From Halobacillus_B rhizosphaerae (GTDB lineage: Bacteria > Bacillota > Bacilli > Bacillales > Halobacillaceae), in the NCBI RefSeq assembly GCF_046719735.1, contig NZ_JAUTWQ010000023.1, positions 1-64,000 on the forward strand: a stretch of DNA of 64,000 nt, given 5' to 3'. The notes under the pieces were generated by a model that saw nothing but the letters and a program-made list of their open reading frames with translations, had not been told where the DNA came from and ran no database searches. Shown piece by piece: positions 22,707-31,999 of the stretch (its first letter is position 1; each line of letters opens with the position of its first letter). A program made the position numbers and the translations under genes.

Positions 22707-25652
22707 TTGTTAGAGCGAGACCATACAGTAGTTACTATAAATGGCAGTGAGTATTTAGCAGACCCGGGCCAGAATTTGCTTGATTTAATTAATTCAACAA
22801 ATGAAACAGTTCCGCAAATCTGCTACAACGAGTCACTCGGTCCCATAGAAACCTGTGATACTTGTATCGTACAGGTAAATGGAGAGTTGAAGCGTGCCTG
22901 CGGCTTAAAGGTTGAAGCAGGAATGCGGGTGCAGACGGAATTACCTCAGGTTAAGATAGCTCAGAAAGAAGCGCTGGATACGATTCTTGAAAATCACGAA
23001 CTTTACTGTACCGTTTGTGATTACAATAATGGGGATTGTGAGATTCATAACACTATGGACGAATTTGGTCTGGAACATCAATCCCGTCCTTTTAAAGAGA
23101 AACCCTACAATAGGGATGATTCCGGCTCTTTCTATCGTTATGATCCCGATCAGTGTATTCTTTGCGGGCGCTGTGTAGAGGTTTGTCAGGATGTACAAGT
23201 TAATGAAACACTCACAATCGATTGGGAACGCCAGCAGCCTCGTGTCATCTGGGATAATGATGTTCCTATAGATCAGTCCTCTTGTGTAAACTGCGGCCAG
23301 TGTTCGACCGTCTGCCCATGCAATGCCATGATGGAGAAAGGTATGGAAGGCGATGCTGGTTTTCTAACAGGACAGGAACCCGGGCTCCTTAAATCTATGA
23401 TAGATTTAACGAAAAAAGTAGAAACGGGATATGGTCCATTGTTTGCCGTGTCTGATACAGAAGCTGCCATGAGGGAAGAACGAATCAAGAAAACAAAAAC
23501 CGTATGTACGTATTGTGGTGTTGGATGCTCGTTTGATGTTTGGACAAAAGATAGAGAAGTACTTAAAGTCGTTCCTCATGCGGAATCTCCGGCAAATGGA
23601 ATCTCTACATGTGTGAAAGGGAAATTCGGCTGGGACTATGTAAATAGTAAAGATCGTTTAACAAAACCGCTTATCCGTAAAGGCGAAATATTTGAAGAAG
23701 TAGAGTGGGACGAAGCAATCTCCTATGTGGCAAAAAGATTTAATGAAATCAAAGTGGAGAAAGGCGCAGACCATTTAGGGTTTATTTCTTCCTCAAAAGC
23801 AACGAATGAAGAATCATACTTAATGCAGAAACTTGCCCGCCAAATCATAGGCACAAACAATATTGATAACTGCTCCAGGTATTGTCAAACCCCTGCTACT
23901 ATGGGATTGTTCCGAACAGTAGGACATGGAGGAGACTCAGGTTCCATTTCTGACATAGCTAAAGCAGAACTCGTAATCACTATAGGATCTAATACGGCAG
24001 AATCCCACCCAGTATTAGCCTCTAGAATTAAACGATCTCATAAATTATTTAATCAAAAATTATTTGTCTTCGATTTGAGAAAGCATGAAATGGCCCAGCG
24101 TGCTGACCGCTTCTACCGGCCGAAGCCTGGTTCAGATTTAGTTTGGCTTTCTGCCGTAACCAAATACATTCTTGACCAAGGCTGGGAAGATAGAAAATTC
24201 CTAGATGAATGGGTGAACTCCTACGAAGAATACAAGCAGAGCCTTGAACCTTTCACATTGGAATACGCTTCAGACTTAACGGGGATTCCAGTGGATGAAT
24301 TGAAGAATGTAGCGGAAGAGATCGCGAAAAGTGAAACGGTCTCCATATGCTGGGCTATGGGTATCACTCAGCATATGCGCGGAAGTGACACGAGTACGGC
24401 TATTTCCAACTTGCTGCTCGTTACAGGAAACTATATGAAACCAGGGGCAGGCGCTTATCCATTGCGAGGGCATAATAATGTTCAAGGCTGCAGTGACTTT
24501 GGCAGTATGCCGAACTTCTTCCCTGGTTATGAAAAGACAACAGACGACGAGGTAAGATCCCGCTATGAAAAAGCTTGGGGTGTAGAACTTCCGGCAGAAT
24601 TTGGTAAAGATAATCATCAGATGATTGAGGCCATTCATGACGGCAACCTGTCAAGCATGTTTGTTATTGGGGAAGATACCGGAATAGTGGATGCAAACAT
24701 CAACTATGTAACTGATGCTTTTGAAAAACTGGATTTCTTTGTAGTACAGGATTTATTCCTTACGAAGACAGCCGAATATGCGGATGTAGTATTACCCGCT
24801 GCCCCGAGTCTGGAGAAGGACGGTACGTTTACAAACACGGAGCGAAGAATTCAGCGTTTGTATAAATCATTGGATCCGCTCCCTGGTGCCAAGCCTGACT
24901 GGGAAATTTTATCTCTACTTGCCAAAGAAATGGGCTACGATTGGGGATATGAGCATCCAGCAGAAATAATGGCAGAGTCAGCGAGTCTCTCTCCTATGTT
25001 TGCGGGCGTTACTTATGATCGTTTAGAAGGGTACAATTCCCTGCAGTGGCCAGTAGCACAGGACGGAACGGATACGCCGTTACTGTTTACGGAAGGATTC
25101 CCGTTTGAAGACAAGAAGGCAAGATTATATCCTCTTGACTTTCAACTCGAATACGATACCACCGATGAGTATGATCTGCATGTAAATAATGGCCGGCTTC
25201 TTGAGCATTTTCATGAAGGGAATATGACTTATAAATCGGAGGGAATTGCCAGGAAAACACCAAATTCTTTCGTCGAGGTTTCTCCTGAACTGGCAAAAGA
25301 ACGCGGTATAGAAGAAGGGGCTCAAGTGAAGTTAATATCCGATGCTGGATCAGCCACAGGCAGAGTAACTATCACAGACCGAGTAAGTGGCAAAGAGCTT
25401 TTTATGCCCTTAAATGACAACGGAAAATCAGCGATAAATTTTTTAACAGATAACCGGGTAGATAAGGACAGTAACACGCCTGCATATAAAGAAATTGCTG
25501 TAAAAATGAAGATTCTTAAGAAAGAGGGCGAGTCCCCCATTCCTTCTAATAATCATCGAAGAGGAGAACCAGTCCCTCAAGTTAGTGTGAAAGTAGAGAA
25601 GAAGTGGCAAAGAGAGGATTATGAATTTCCGGGAAGCAAGGTGAGAAGATAA
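22707..25652 (+). CDS. fdhF: Molybdopterin formate dehydrogenase, catalytic subunit (YjgC/YrhE type)
   Basis: The 981-residue enzyme has, in order, a 2Fe-2S ferredoxin domain (about 1-80, Cys in CYNESLGPIETCDTC), a His/Cys cluster region (ELYCTVCDYNNGDCEIH) and two 4Fe-4S motifs (CILCGRCVEVC, CVNCGQCSTVCPC). The 4Fe-4S and Mo-bisPGD catalytic part begins at CTYCGVGCSFD. The molybdenum ligand is cysteine (Cys393 in SRYCQTP), not selenocysteine. Length is very close to B. subtilis YjgC. The start is TTG behind AAAGGGAGG. It is coupled to the DUF1641 gene by a 1-base overlap. Formate is oxidised to CO2, with electrons probably passed to menaquinone via the partner protein. Confidence 0.93.
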   Translation: MLERDHTVVTINGSEYLADPGQNLLDLINSTNETVPQICYNESLGPIETCDTCIVQVNGELKRACGLKVEAGMRVQTELPQVKIAQKEALDTILENHELYCTVCDYNNGDCEIHNTMDEFGLEHQSRPFKEKPYNRDDSGSFYRYDPDQCILCGRCVEVCQDVQVNETLTIDWERQQPRVIWDNDVPIDQSSCVNCGQCSTVCPCNAMMEKGMEGDAGFLTGQEPGLLKSMIDLTKKVETGYGPLFAVSDTEAAMREERIKKTKTVCTYCGVGCSFDVWTKDREVLKVVPHAESPANGISTCVKGKFGWDYVNSKDRLTKPLIRKGEIFEEVEWDEAISYVAKRFNEIKVEKGADHLGFISSSKATNEESYLMQKLARQIIGTNNIDNCSRYCQTPATMGLFRTVGHGGDSGSISDIAKAELVITIGSNTAESHPVLASRIKRSHKLFNQKLFVFDLRKHEMAQRADRFYRPKPGSDLVWLSAVTKYILDQGWEDRKFLDEWVNSYEEYKQSLEPFTLEYASDLTGIPVDELKNVAEEIAKSETVSICWAMGITQHMRGSDTSTAISNLLLVTGNYMKPGAGAYPLRGHNNVQGCSDFGSMPNFFPGYEKTTDDEVRSRYEKAWGVELPAEFGKDNHQMIEAIHDGNLSSMFVIGEDTGIVDANINYVTDAFEKLDFFVVQDLFLTKTAEYADVVLPAAPSLEKDGTFTNTERRIQRLYKSLDPLPGAKPDWEILSLLAKEMGYDWGYEHPAEIMAESASLSPMFAGVTYDRLEGYNSLQWPVAQDGTDTPLLFTEGFPFEDKKARLYPLDFQLEYDTTDEYDLHVNNGRLLEHFHEGNMTYKSEGIARKTPNSFVEVSPELAKERGIEEGAQVKLISDAGSATGRVTITDRVSGKELFMPLNDNGKSAINFLTDNRVDKDSNTPAYKEIAVKMKILKKEGESPIPSNNHRRGEPVPQVSVKVEKKWQREDYEFPGSKVRR

Positions 25653-26119
25653 TGGCAAAGTCAATTACTACCATTAAACGTTATGAAGTTTCTCAGGAGG
25701 AACAAAGAGAGAAGGATTTTTCGGAAGTTAAAGAAGCCGTCTCAGATAATAAAGAAGCAATTTTAAAGGGGATTAAACTTCTTTCCGCCTTGGATGAAGG
25801 CGGCACCCTTGATTCCGCGTACGCCTTTAATAAGAAAAAGAATGCGGCTCTTACCAATTTAGTGGAAGAGATAAATAAAGAGAGGTACACTTCTTTGCTT
25901 GAGAACCTCCCTGAACTTATTTTCTTACTAGGTGATTTGGATGTAAAAGCCATCCGGGATCTGACCTCCCGGTTAAATCATGGATTAGAGGAAATGGAAC
26001 CTTCCTCGGAAGGAAAGAAAACGTCGATGTTTGATTTAGCGAAATCCTTAAAAGATCCAGAAATCAACCGTAGTATTACGATGATTTTACAGTTCTTAAA
26101 GGGGATGGGGAAAAAATAA
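25652..26119 (+). CDS. DUF1641 protein, partner of formate dehydrogenase (YjgD/YrhD type)
   Basis: The 155-residue protein belongs to DUF1641: LLSALDEGGTLDSA and a C-terminal FDLAKSLKDPEINRSITMILQFLKGMGKK are typical. Such proteins are encoded beside YjgC/YrhE-like formate dehydrogenases and have been proposed as their second subunit (ForE of ForCE complexes, from memory). No transmembrane segment is obvious, but amphipathic helices could peripherally attach it to the membrane. The stop of fdhF and this ATG share one base, so translation is coupled. Confidence 0.88.
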   Translation: MAKSITTIKRYEVSQEEQREKDFSEVKEAVSDNKEAILKGIKLLSALDEGGTLDSAYAFNKKKNAALTNLVEEINKERYTSLLENLPELIFLLGDLDVKAIRDLTSRLNHGLEEMEPSSEGKKTSMFDLAKSLKDPEINRSITMILQFLKGMGKK

Positions 26120-26159
26120 ACCGATGAATTCTAAAAGATATTAGATGATTCAATTCTTC

Positions 26160-26202
26160 AAAAGTACTCCAATTTATTTTACAGTTGGAGTACTTTTTTT
26201 AA
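26160..26202 (+). terminator. Terminator of the fdhD-fdhF-DUF1641 operon
   Basis: AAAAGTACTCCAA/TTGGAGTACTTTT with additional Ts. Confidence 0.92.
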
Positions 26203-26312
26203 TAATCTGGAGGGGAAGATGATGTTAACGTGGGATGTATGGAAAGTATGAAGCACTCAGTAAATCGTAGAGTACAGGGTGACATTCACGACCCATTCAC
26301 TATTGGGGGACT

Positions 26313-27185
26313 TTACTGTACAGCCTTGATCAATGATTCTGCAATTAATCGCCAAGCCTGCTGAGCCTTATCCTTAGGTCCTAAATGATGAAAGGCGTGC
26401 GTACAGTTCTCGAAAAGTTCCAGTTGAACCTGGACTCCTGACTTTATTAACTTGTTTGTGTACTTTTCTGCCTCAGGGCGAAAAGCGTCATGCTCGGCAG
26501 CGATTATGAGTGCTGGAGCTAATCCTTCCAGTCTTTCTGCCAAAACAGGAGAAGCATAAGGGTGGGCAGCTTGGTTGGACTCGGGTACATAACAATGATT
26601 CAGGAAATTGGCCACCTGCGGGTATTTCGACCGCCAGGGGTCAGGCTCAGGCTTTTCTGCATGGGGAGTAGAGAAATCAAGCATGGGACAGGATAGAACT
26701 TGTAGTAAAGGTTGTGGTTCATGACGTTCTTTTAATAACATGCAGAGCACTGCCGCTAAGTTTGCACCGGAACTTTGACCGCCAATTATTATTTTTTCAG
26801 GATCAATTCGCAGTTCTTCTGCATGATGTTTGATCCAGTTCAATATGTCATAGCTTTGTTGTACGGGAATGGGAAACGGATACTCAGGCGCTTTGGGATA
26901 GTCTACGTTCACCACCACACATTTAGTTTCATTAGCAAGCATGCGGCAATAAGGGTCATCCATCTCTTTTGAATGCATAATAAAAGCTCCACCATGAAAG
27001 TTTAGATAAACCGGCCGTCTTTCTACAGCTCCTATTGGGTAATAGCAGGAGATGGCCGTGCTAAGCTCATAGTTATCTATAAGGATATCAGTTTTTGTTT
27101 GAACAGGTTGAAACTCCACTAGCGGTTTTTTTTCTGCTTGGTTAGGTAATAGTCGAAGCAGGTTAGCTGTCAACGTAGTAATCAT
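26313..27185 (-). CDS. HSL-family alpha/beta hydrolase (esterase/lipase)
   Basis: The 290-residue protein has the hormone-sensitive-lipase oxyanion motif HGGAF (about 66-70), the nucleophile elbow GGQSSGA, an acid in EHDAFRPE and the catalytic His in THAFHHLGP. It hydrolyses small esters, with probable cytosolic location. The ATG at 27185 has GAGAGGAG upstream; the longer ORF adds 37 residues without a ribosome site and is not used. No operon partner. Confidence 0.88.
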   Translation of the reverse strand: MITTLTANLLRLLPNQAEKKPLVEFQPVQTKTDILIDNYELSTAISCYYPIGAVERRPVYLNFHGGAFIMHSKEMDDPYCRMLANETKCVVVNVDYPKAPEYPFPIPVQQSYDILNWIKHHAEELRIDPEKIIIGGQSSGANLAAVLCMLLKERHEPQPLLQVLSCPMLDFSTPHAEKPEPDPWRSKYPQVANFLNHCYVPESNQAAHPYASPVLAERLEGLAPALIIAAEHDAFRPEAEKYTNKLIKSGVQVQLELFENCTHAFHHLGPKDKAQQAWRLIAESLIKAVQ

Positions 27186-27357
27186 AAATAAGCTCCTCTC
27201 ATTTTTTGTTTGTACGAATGCAGCAGCGCAAATAATTTGCTGTGTAAGAGAACTGAATTTTTTCATCTCTAAAAATATTGGAAATATATGAATCATGCTA
27301 TGATTGAATTATGGTTCTCACGAATTCGAAAAATGTAAAAGAGATGAGGTGTAAGCG

Positions 27358-28443
27358 ATGTGGCTCATGATCTTTGCTGTAGTAGCTACTTTATTGCTTT
27401 TTTGGCATAAGGTGGCTTTTCCTTTAGAAGAAATTAAAGAAACTGAATCGTACTCTATTATCATTCCTGCGCGTAATGAAGCAGAGAATCTTAAGCGCTT
27501 GCTCCCATCTATTCTTGCTCAGAAGAGTATCCATCAGGAAGTTTTAGTAGTGGATGATGATTCTGATGATAATACTTCTGAAATTGCCCGATCGTATGGA
27601 GTAAAAGTAGTAACCCCTCCGCCAATTCCAAGTGACTGGCAGGGGAAATCCTGGGCTTGTTACCATGGTGCAAAAGAGTCTTCAGGAAGAACATTATTCT
27701 TTCTCGACGCAGATACCTGGTTTTCTCCTGATGGCCCCAACCGAATTATTCAGTTTGCAGAAGCCCAGGAAAAAGAGTGTCTTATAACCATTCACCCTTA
27801 TCATGAAATGCGTTCGTTCTGGGAAAAACTTTCCTCTGTGTTTCATATGATAGTATTTCTATCGTCAGGAATCACTAACTTTTTCAGAAATCGCATGAAT
27901 ACCCATGGTGGCTTCGGACCTTGTTTAATTATTAAGGCGGATACGTATTGGAGGCTGGAGGGTCACTTTAGCATCCGGGGAGAAATTGTTGAACATTTAG
28001 CATTAGCAAGACGAGCGGGAAAGCAAGGAGTAAGGACATTCGCCTACAGCGGTAAAAAAGTAGTTCATATGAGAATGTATCCTTCACGCTTTTCAGCGGT
28101 GGTAAATGGCTGGTCAAAAAGCTTTGCCTCTGGAGCTCGAACAGCTTCGCCTGTTTTGTCGATTGTAAGTATTATTTGGGTTTCTCTTATCATTTCATTC
28201 CTGGTAAATATGATCCACATTGGGTGGTGGAGTAGTATTATTTATGTCATCCTATCGTGTTTACTGTATCGTTTTCTAAAGCAGGTCGGTACTTTTCATT
28301 GGTATGACGCGGCTCTTTTTCCCGTTCACTTTTTCTTTTTTGTGATTGTATTTGCCTATTCTTTCCTGAATTCCTTTCTGTTCAAGCAAACTACATGGAA
28401 AGGCCGCCAAATTGCAGGAAATAAGGGGAAAGATTCCTCATGA
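27358..28443 (+). CDS. Family 2 glycosyltransferase, carotenoid type (CrtQ-like)
   Basis: The 361-residue protein has an N-terminal membrane helix, a GT2 domain (SIIIPARNEAENL; VVDDDSDD; FFLDADTWF as DXD) and a C-terminal membrane part with three or so helices. This is the layout of CrtQ-like 4,4'-diaponeurosporenoate glycosyltransferases. Its partner, overlapping by four bases, is a CrtO-like acyltransferase, which strengthens the call. Halobacillus makes acylated or methylated glucosyl C30 carotenoids. No crtM/crtN genes are in this window. Confidence 0.8.
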   Translation: MWLMIFAVVATLLLFWHKVAFPLEEIKETESYSIIIPARNEAENLKRLLPSILAQKSIHQEVLVVDDDSDDNTSEIARSYGVKVVTPPPIPSDWQGKSWACYHGAKESSGRTLFFLDADTWFSPDGPNRIIQFAEAQEKECLITIHPYHEMRSFWEKLSSVFHMIVFLSSGITNFFRNRMNTHGGFGPCLIIKADTYWRLEGHFSIRGEIVEHLALARRAGKQGVRTFAYSGKKVVHMRMYPSRFSAVVNGWSKSFASGARTASPVLSIVSIIWVSLIISFLVNMIHIGWWSSIIYVILSCLLYRFLKQVGTFHWYDAALFPVHFFFFVIVFAYSFLNSFLFKQTTWKGRQIAGNKGKDSS

Positions 28444-28898
28444 TAATAGTTAATGCTGCCGTCTGGGTTGCTATCCATTTAAGTATAAGTTTCATCGTAT
28501 TTTTCTGTCCGGAATCTTTTGTTTTGAAATTTTCAACAATCTTTAAAATCAATAAATGGGAAAAAAACGGATCCATTTATGAAAAAATCAAGATTAGAAA
28601 ATGGAAACACAGGCTGCCTGAAGCCCGAAAATGGTTTAATAATGGAACTGGTAAAACGGCGAAGGACTTGAGAGAGAAGGGAAGTCTTTGGAAATTCGAA
28701 TTACAAACTTATCGATCAGAGCTCTCTCACTGGATGCAAATGCTACCTGCGCCTTTGTTCTTTTTCTTCAACAGTCCTTTAGCAGGCTGGATCAATATCA
28801 TGTACGCCGTACTCTTTAACCTTCCTTTTATTATTATTCAGAGGTACAATCGATCGCGTCTAGCAAAGCTTAAAATGCTTTCCCTTGACCGCAAATGA
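28440..28898 (+). CDS. Glycosyl-4,4'-diaponeurosporenoate acyltransferase-like protein (CrtO family)
   Basis: The 152-residue integral membrane protein shares with S. aureus CrtO the segment IRKWKHRLPEA, a middle block RSELSHWMQMLPAP and the C-terminal INIMYAVLFNLPFIIIQRYNR. CrtO adds a fatty acid to the sugar of the carotenoid glycoside in staphyloxanthin synthesis. The ATGA overlap with the glycosyltransferase implies coupled translation, so the pair probably glycosylates and acylates a C30 carotenoid acid made elsewhere on the chromosome. Confidence 0.82.
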   Translation: MIIVNAAVWVAIHLSISFIVFFCPESFVLKFSTIFKINKWEKNGSIYEKIKIRKWKHRLPEARKWFNNGTGKTAKDLREKGSLWKFELQTYRSELSHWMQMLPAPLFFFFNSPLAGWINIMYAVLFNLPFIIIQRYNRSRLAKLKMLSLDRK

Positions 28899-28990
28899 TC
28901 TTATTGGTGGGAGATCATCAGGCGGATTTTTCCATAAAATTAATCAGGTTGGAATGACTGCTGAAAAGATGTAGAACGAACCATACACCA

Positions 28991-29467
28991 TTATAGTTCA
29001 AAGAAAAACCATCCAATCATTATCAATTGAATAACGATTTTTGCAATAGAGCCGCTTAGAAAGCCTAGAAATGACCCTAAGGCTGCTTTGGCAGCTGATT
29101 CAGGGGTTCTTTTTTGGATTAATTCGGCCACTGCGACTAAGATTAGCGGCAGCAGAATGATCCCGAATGGAGGAAAAATAAATGAACCAGCGATCACACC
29201 TGCCGCTGCTGCTCTTTCTCCCCATTTACTTCCGCCATACTTTCTTACAAAATAACTGTTCGCTATAATATCAGCGGCGATGAGAAGCACGGTTAATAGA
29301 ATAATTCCAATCCAAAAATATAGAGAAAGCGTATCCCGATCAATAAAAAAGTAATAAGTTACATATCCGATCCAAAGAACCAGCGGTCCCGGAATGATCG
29401 GGAATATCAAGCTGGCAAAGCTAGCTGCAAAACAGATAATTATGATGCTCCAGTATAGATACTCCAT
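28991..29467 (-). CDS. DUF456 membrane protein (YqgC-like)
   Basis: The 158-residue protein has about four to five membrane helices and the glycine-rich DUF456 features (FPIIPGPLVLWIG; YGGSKWGERAAAAGVIAGSF; FPPFGIILLPL). Function is unknown; YqgC is the B. subtilis homologue. The ATG follows AGGAGGTG. It is single, convergent with the carotenoid pair. Confidence 0.85.
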   Translation of the reverse strand: MEYLYWSIIIICFAASFASLIFPIIPGPLVLWIGYVTYYFFIDRDTLSLYFWIGIILLTVLLIAADIIANSYFVRKYGGSKWGERAAAAGVIAGSFIFPPFGIILLPLILVAVAELIQKRTPESAAKAALGSFLGFLSGSIAKIVIQLIMIGWFFFEL

Positions 29468-29595
29468 AATTCACCTCCTGATTTGAATTTATTCTATCAT
29501 TTAAACTAAGTAAAGGCGGAAATAACTTGAAAATTTTAACCGAAAAGCTGACTAACAGATCCGCACTTAATAGGAGCATGCCCTTCCTTTAAATA

Positions 29596-29635
29596 ACTAG
29601 ACTCCGAACCAATAGAACGTGGTTCGGAGTCTAGT
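29596..29635 (-). terminator. Bidirectional-looking hairpin after the MMPL gene
   Basis: A 15-bp perfect stem (ACTAGACTCCGAACC with its complement) and ten-base loop. It is another CCGAACC-core hairpin. Confidence 0.6.
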
Positions 29636-29667
29636 GAGAGTATAATTCCTATATTCCGGCTTCTCAG

Positions 29668-31902
29668 TTAATGAGATTTGCTTCTTTCTGTTTTAAGTTT
29701 CGGTTTACTTGGCCAGAATGCGTACTTTCCGAGTATTCCTGTAAGAGAAGGAACGAGAAATGGTCTAACGATGAACGTATCCAGTAAAACTCCTATTGCC
29801 GTCACTGTACCAAATTGGACGAGTACTTGAATAGGAAGAGTGATTAATACTGCGAAAGTCCCTGCTAAAATTAATCCGGCAGAGGTAATAACTGAACCGG
29901 TTTCCGATACCCCTTCGCTTATCGCTTGGCCCAATTTCTTGGAGAGGCTTTTCTTCCAAATACTTGAGATCATAAAGATGTTGTAATCTTCTCCTAGGGC
30001 AACAATGAATACAAAAGAGTACAGCGGGATAAACCCTTGTAGTTCTTCCACTCCAAAACCGTAATGAAGTATAATCCAACCAATTCCAATCGCACTAAAG
30101 TAAGAGAGCAGGACAGTCGCCATTAAATATGCCATAGCAGTTAAAGATCGCAAATAAAGAACAAGTAATAAGGCGATCATGACAATAATGACGGGAATGA
30201 TTACTTTGGAATCCCGGTTAACGATTTGTGAAGTATCATATTGCTCAGCGGTTTGACCCGCAATCCATACCTTATCCTCTGGATTAGAAATAGCTGCCGA
30301 TTGCAGAGCGTTTTCTGAGATATCTCTTAAGTTTTTAATTTTGTTAACTGCTTCTTGAGAATAAGGATTCATAGAATATTCTGCGCTATAGCTTAATAGG
30401 TTCGGGTCATCTTCGGCTTTTTTTGCATCAGAAACTTTAGCTATATAAGAGAGATCTTCTAAGTTCTCTTTTATGTTTGTGCTCTTGCCGTCGGTCTGAA
30501 CGATGATTTGGACAGGAGCCAGCTGTCCTGGATCAAAGTGTTCCCCGATTAATGAAAAGCCTTGTCTGGAAGGTGTATCCTCTGGAAAAGTAGACAAGGT
30601 GTCAAAGGTATACTTCGTCTGGGTAGAGAACAATGCTAACACACCCAGTATAAGCGCAGTAGTTAAAGCAATAATCCATTTTTTATCAATCACTAGTTTG
30701 CCAAGACGGTCCCAGATAGTAAGTTTGGTTGTTTTTTTCGGTACGGATTTCCCTTTTTTTCTTGCCCGCTCCTCTTCCATAGCAGGGGTTCTCGGGATGA
30801 ACGGAAAGAATGATCCTCTGCCGAAAATCCCCAGCAAAGCAGGTACGAGGGTAAGGCTTGCGATCATCATAATTAATATCGCCAAACTAAAAGGAACGGC
30901 GAAACGTTGAAGGGTCCCATACTGAGCAAGCAGAAGAATAAGTAAAGCAAACATGACGGTTAGACCACTCATTGCAATCGCTCCAGCTGTACCGCTGAAA
31001 GCTTTTTTCATAGCGGTTAACCGGCTTTCTTCTTCTTTTAGAAAACTTCTGTATCGTGCGATAAGAAATAAACAGTAATCTGTTCCTGCACCAAATAAAA
31101 GGACGGTCATTATCGATAATCCTTGGGCATCAAAGGTAATCCAGCCTTGAGCTGCCATCCAGCCTAATAACGGATTAATAACTCCATAAGCGAATCCAAC
31201 CGCTACGAGCGGAATAAGAGCTAAGATAGGGGAACGATAAATGACTAATAGAAAGATTAAAACCAGGGCAACCGTTGATAACAGCAGGGATACATCAGCA
31301 TTTGAAAACAGTCCCTCTGCATCCACTGCGATACCTGCTGGACCAGTAACGCGGCTCACCAATGTTTGGTCGGCGTCTATATCGGCTTGGAATGGTTCAG
31401 AACCAAAGATGTCCTTGACTTGGCTTTTTACTTTCTCCAGTCCTTCTTTATACACCGCTGTTTCTTGATTTTCGTCAAAGAAAATCGGCTGCACAATCGT
31501 AGTTCCATCCTCTGATACTTGCTGCTTAAGCGCCTGAGGGGGAAGCTGGAAATAGGGAATGGTCCCTTTCTGGTGCGGAAGCGGATCCTCAGTAATTTCT
31601 TTAGAGAGCTGCTGAATATGCTGAAAGTCTTCTTGAGTTAATCCATCTTCCCGATACCAGGTTATAAGTGCAGGTACGCCTGAATCGGACGGAAATTGCT
31701 CTTTCGCAATGCGTGATGCCTCCACGGAAGGCACGTCTTCGTCAAAATTACTAGCGGCATTATCCTCCTGAGAATTGGCCTGAGGAAGCAATCCATTTAG
31801 TATTCCAACCATGATAATCCATAATACTACTGTTATCCATTTCCCGTTTTTCCCGCTGATGCGTTCTGAAAATCTTTCAAACCAACTATTCTCCACTTTC
31901 AT
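29668..31902 (-). CDS. MMPL/RND-family exporter (YdfJ-like)
   Basis: A roughly 744-residue membrane transporter of the MMPL family. It has an N-terminal helix, a large extracytoplasmic domain (about 45-190), six helices with FGAGTDYCLFLIARYR, a second external domain (about 420-560) and a second helix bundle with VALGEDYNIFMISSIW. The paired GxxxDY motifs carry the proton-relay aspartates. Such proteins export lipids, siderophores or drugs. The start is ambiguous: ATG at 31902 sits three bases after GGAGG, and GTG at 31896 would be better spaced. A TetR gene lies just upstream, with matched operators. Confidence 0.87.
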   Translation of the reverse strand: MKVENSWFERFSERISGKNGKWITVVLWIIMVGILNGLLPQANSQEDNAASNFDEDVPSVEASRIAKEQFPSDSGVPALITWYREDGLTQEDFQHIQQLSKEITEDPLPHQKGTIPYFQLPPQALKQQVSEDGTTIVQPIFFDENQETAVYKEGLEKVKSQVKDIFGSEPFQADIDADQTLVSRVTGPAGIAVDAEGLFSNADVSLLLSTVALVLIFLLVIYRSPILALIPLVAVGFAYGVINPLLGWMAAQGWITFDAQGLSIMTVLLFGAGTDYCLFLIARYRSFLKEEESRLTAMKKAFSGTAGAIAMSGLTVMFALLILLLAQYGTLQRFAVPFSLAILIMMIASLTLVPALLGIFGRGSFFPFIPRTPAMEEERARKKGKSVPKKTTKLTIWDRLGKLVIDKKWIIALTTALILGVLALFSTQTKYTFDTLSTFPEDTPSRQGFSLIGEHFDPGQLAPVQIIVQTDGKSTNIKENLEDLSYIAKVSDAKKAEDDPNLLSYSAEYSMNPYSQEAVNKIKNLRDISENALQSAAISNPEDKVWIAGQTAEQYDTSQIVNRDSKVIIPVIIVMIALLLVLYLRSLTAMAYLMATVLLSYFSAIGIGWIILHYGFGVEELQGFIPLYSFVFIVALGEDYNIFMISSIWKKSLSKKLGQAISEGVSETGSVITSAGLILAGTFAVLITLPIQVLVQFGTVTAIGVLLDTFIVRPFLVPSLTGILGKYAFWPSKPKLKTERSKSH

Positions 31903-31925
31903 CAACCTCCATAAATGATCGTTTA

Positions 31926-31941
31926 CTTATCAATTGATAAG
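31926..31941 (-). promoter_or_regulatory. Operator palindrome before the MMPL exporter
   Basis: CTTATCAATTGATAAG is a perfect 16-bp palindrome. Its twin, differing only in the two central bases, precedes the TetR gene. Confidence 0.65.
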
Positions 31942-31999
31942 CCAAGGGTAAAAAAATTGTACCAGCCCATCGGATGATACGAGATTAAAGATTGTTTGC

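Noticed and set aside
24276..24638. 120-residue minus-strand ORF inside the formate dehydrogenase gene
   Set aside because: It is a shadow of fdhF, has no ribosome site, and the plus-strand frame carries clear family motifs.
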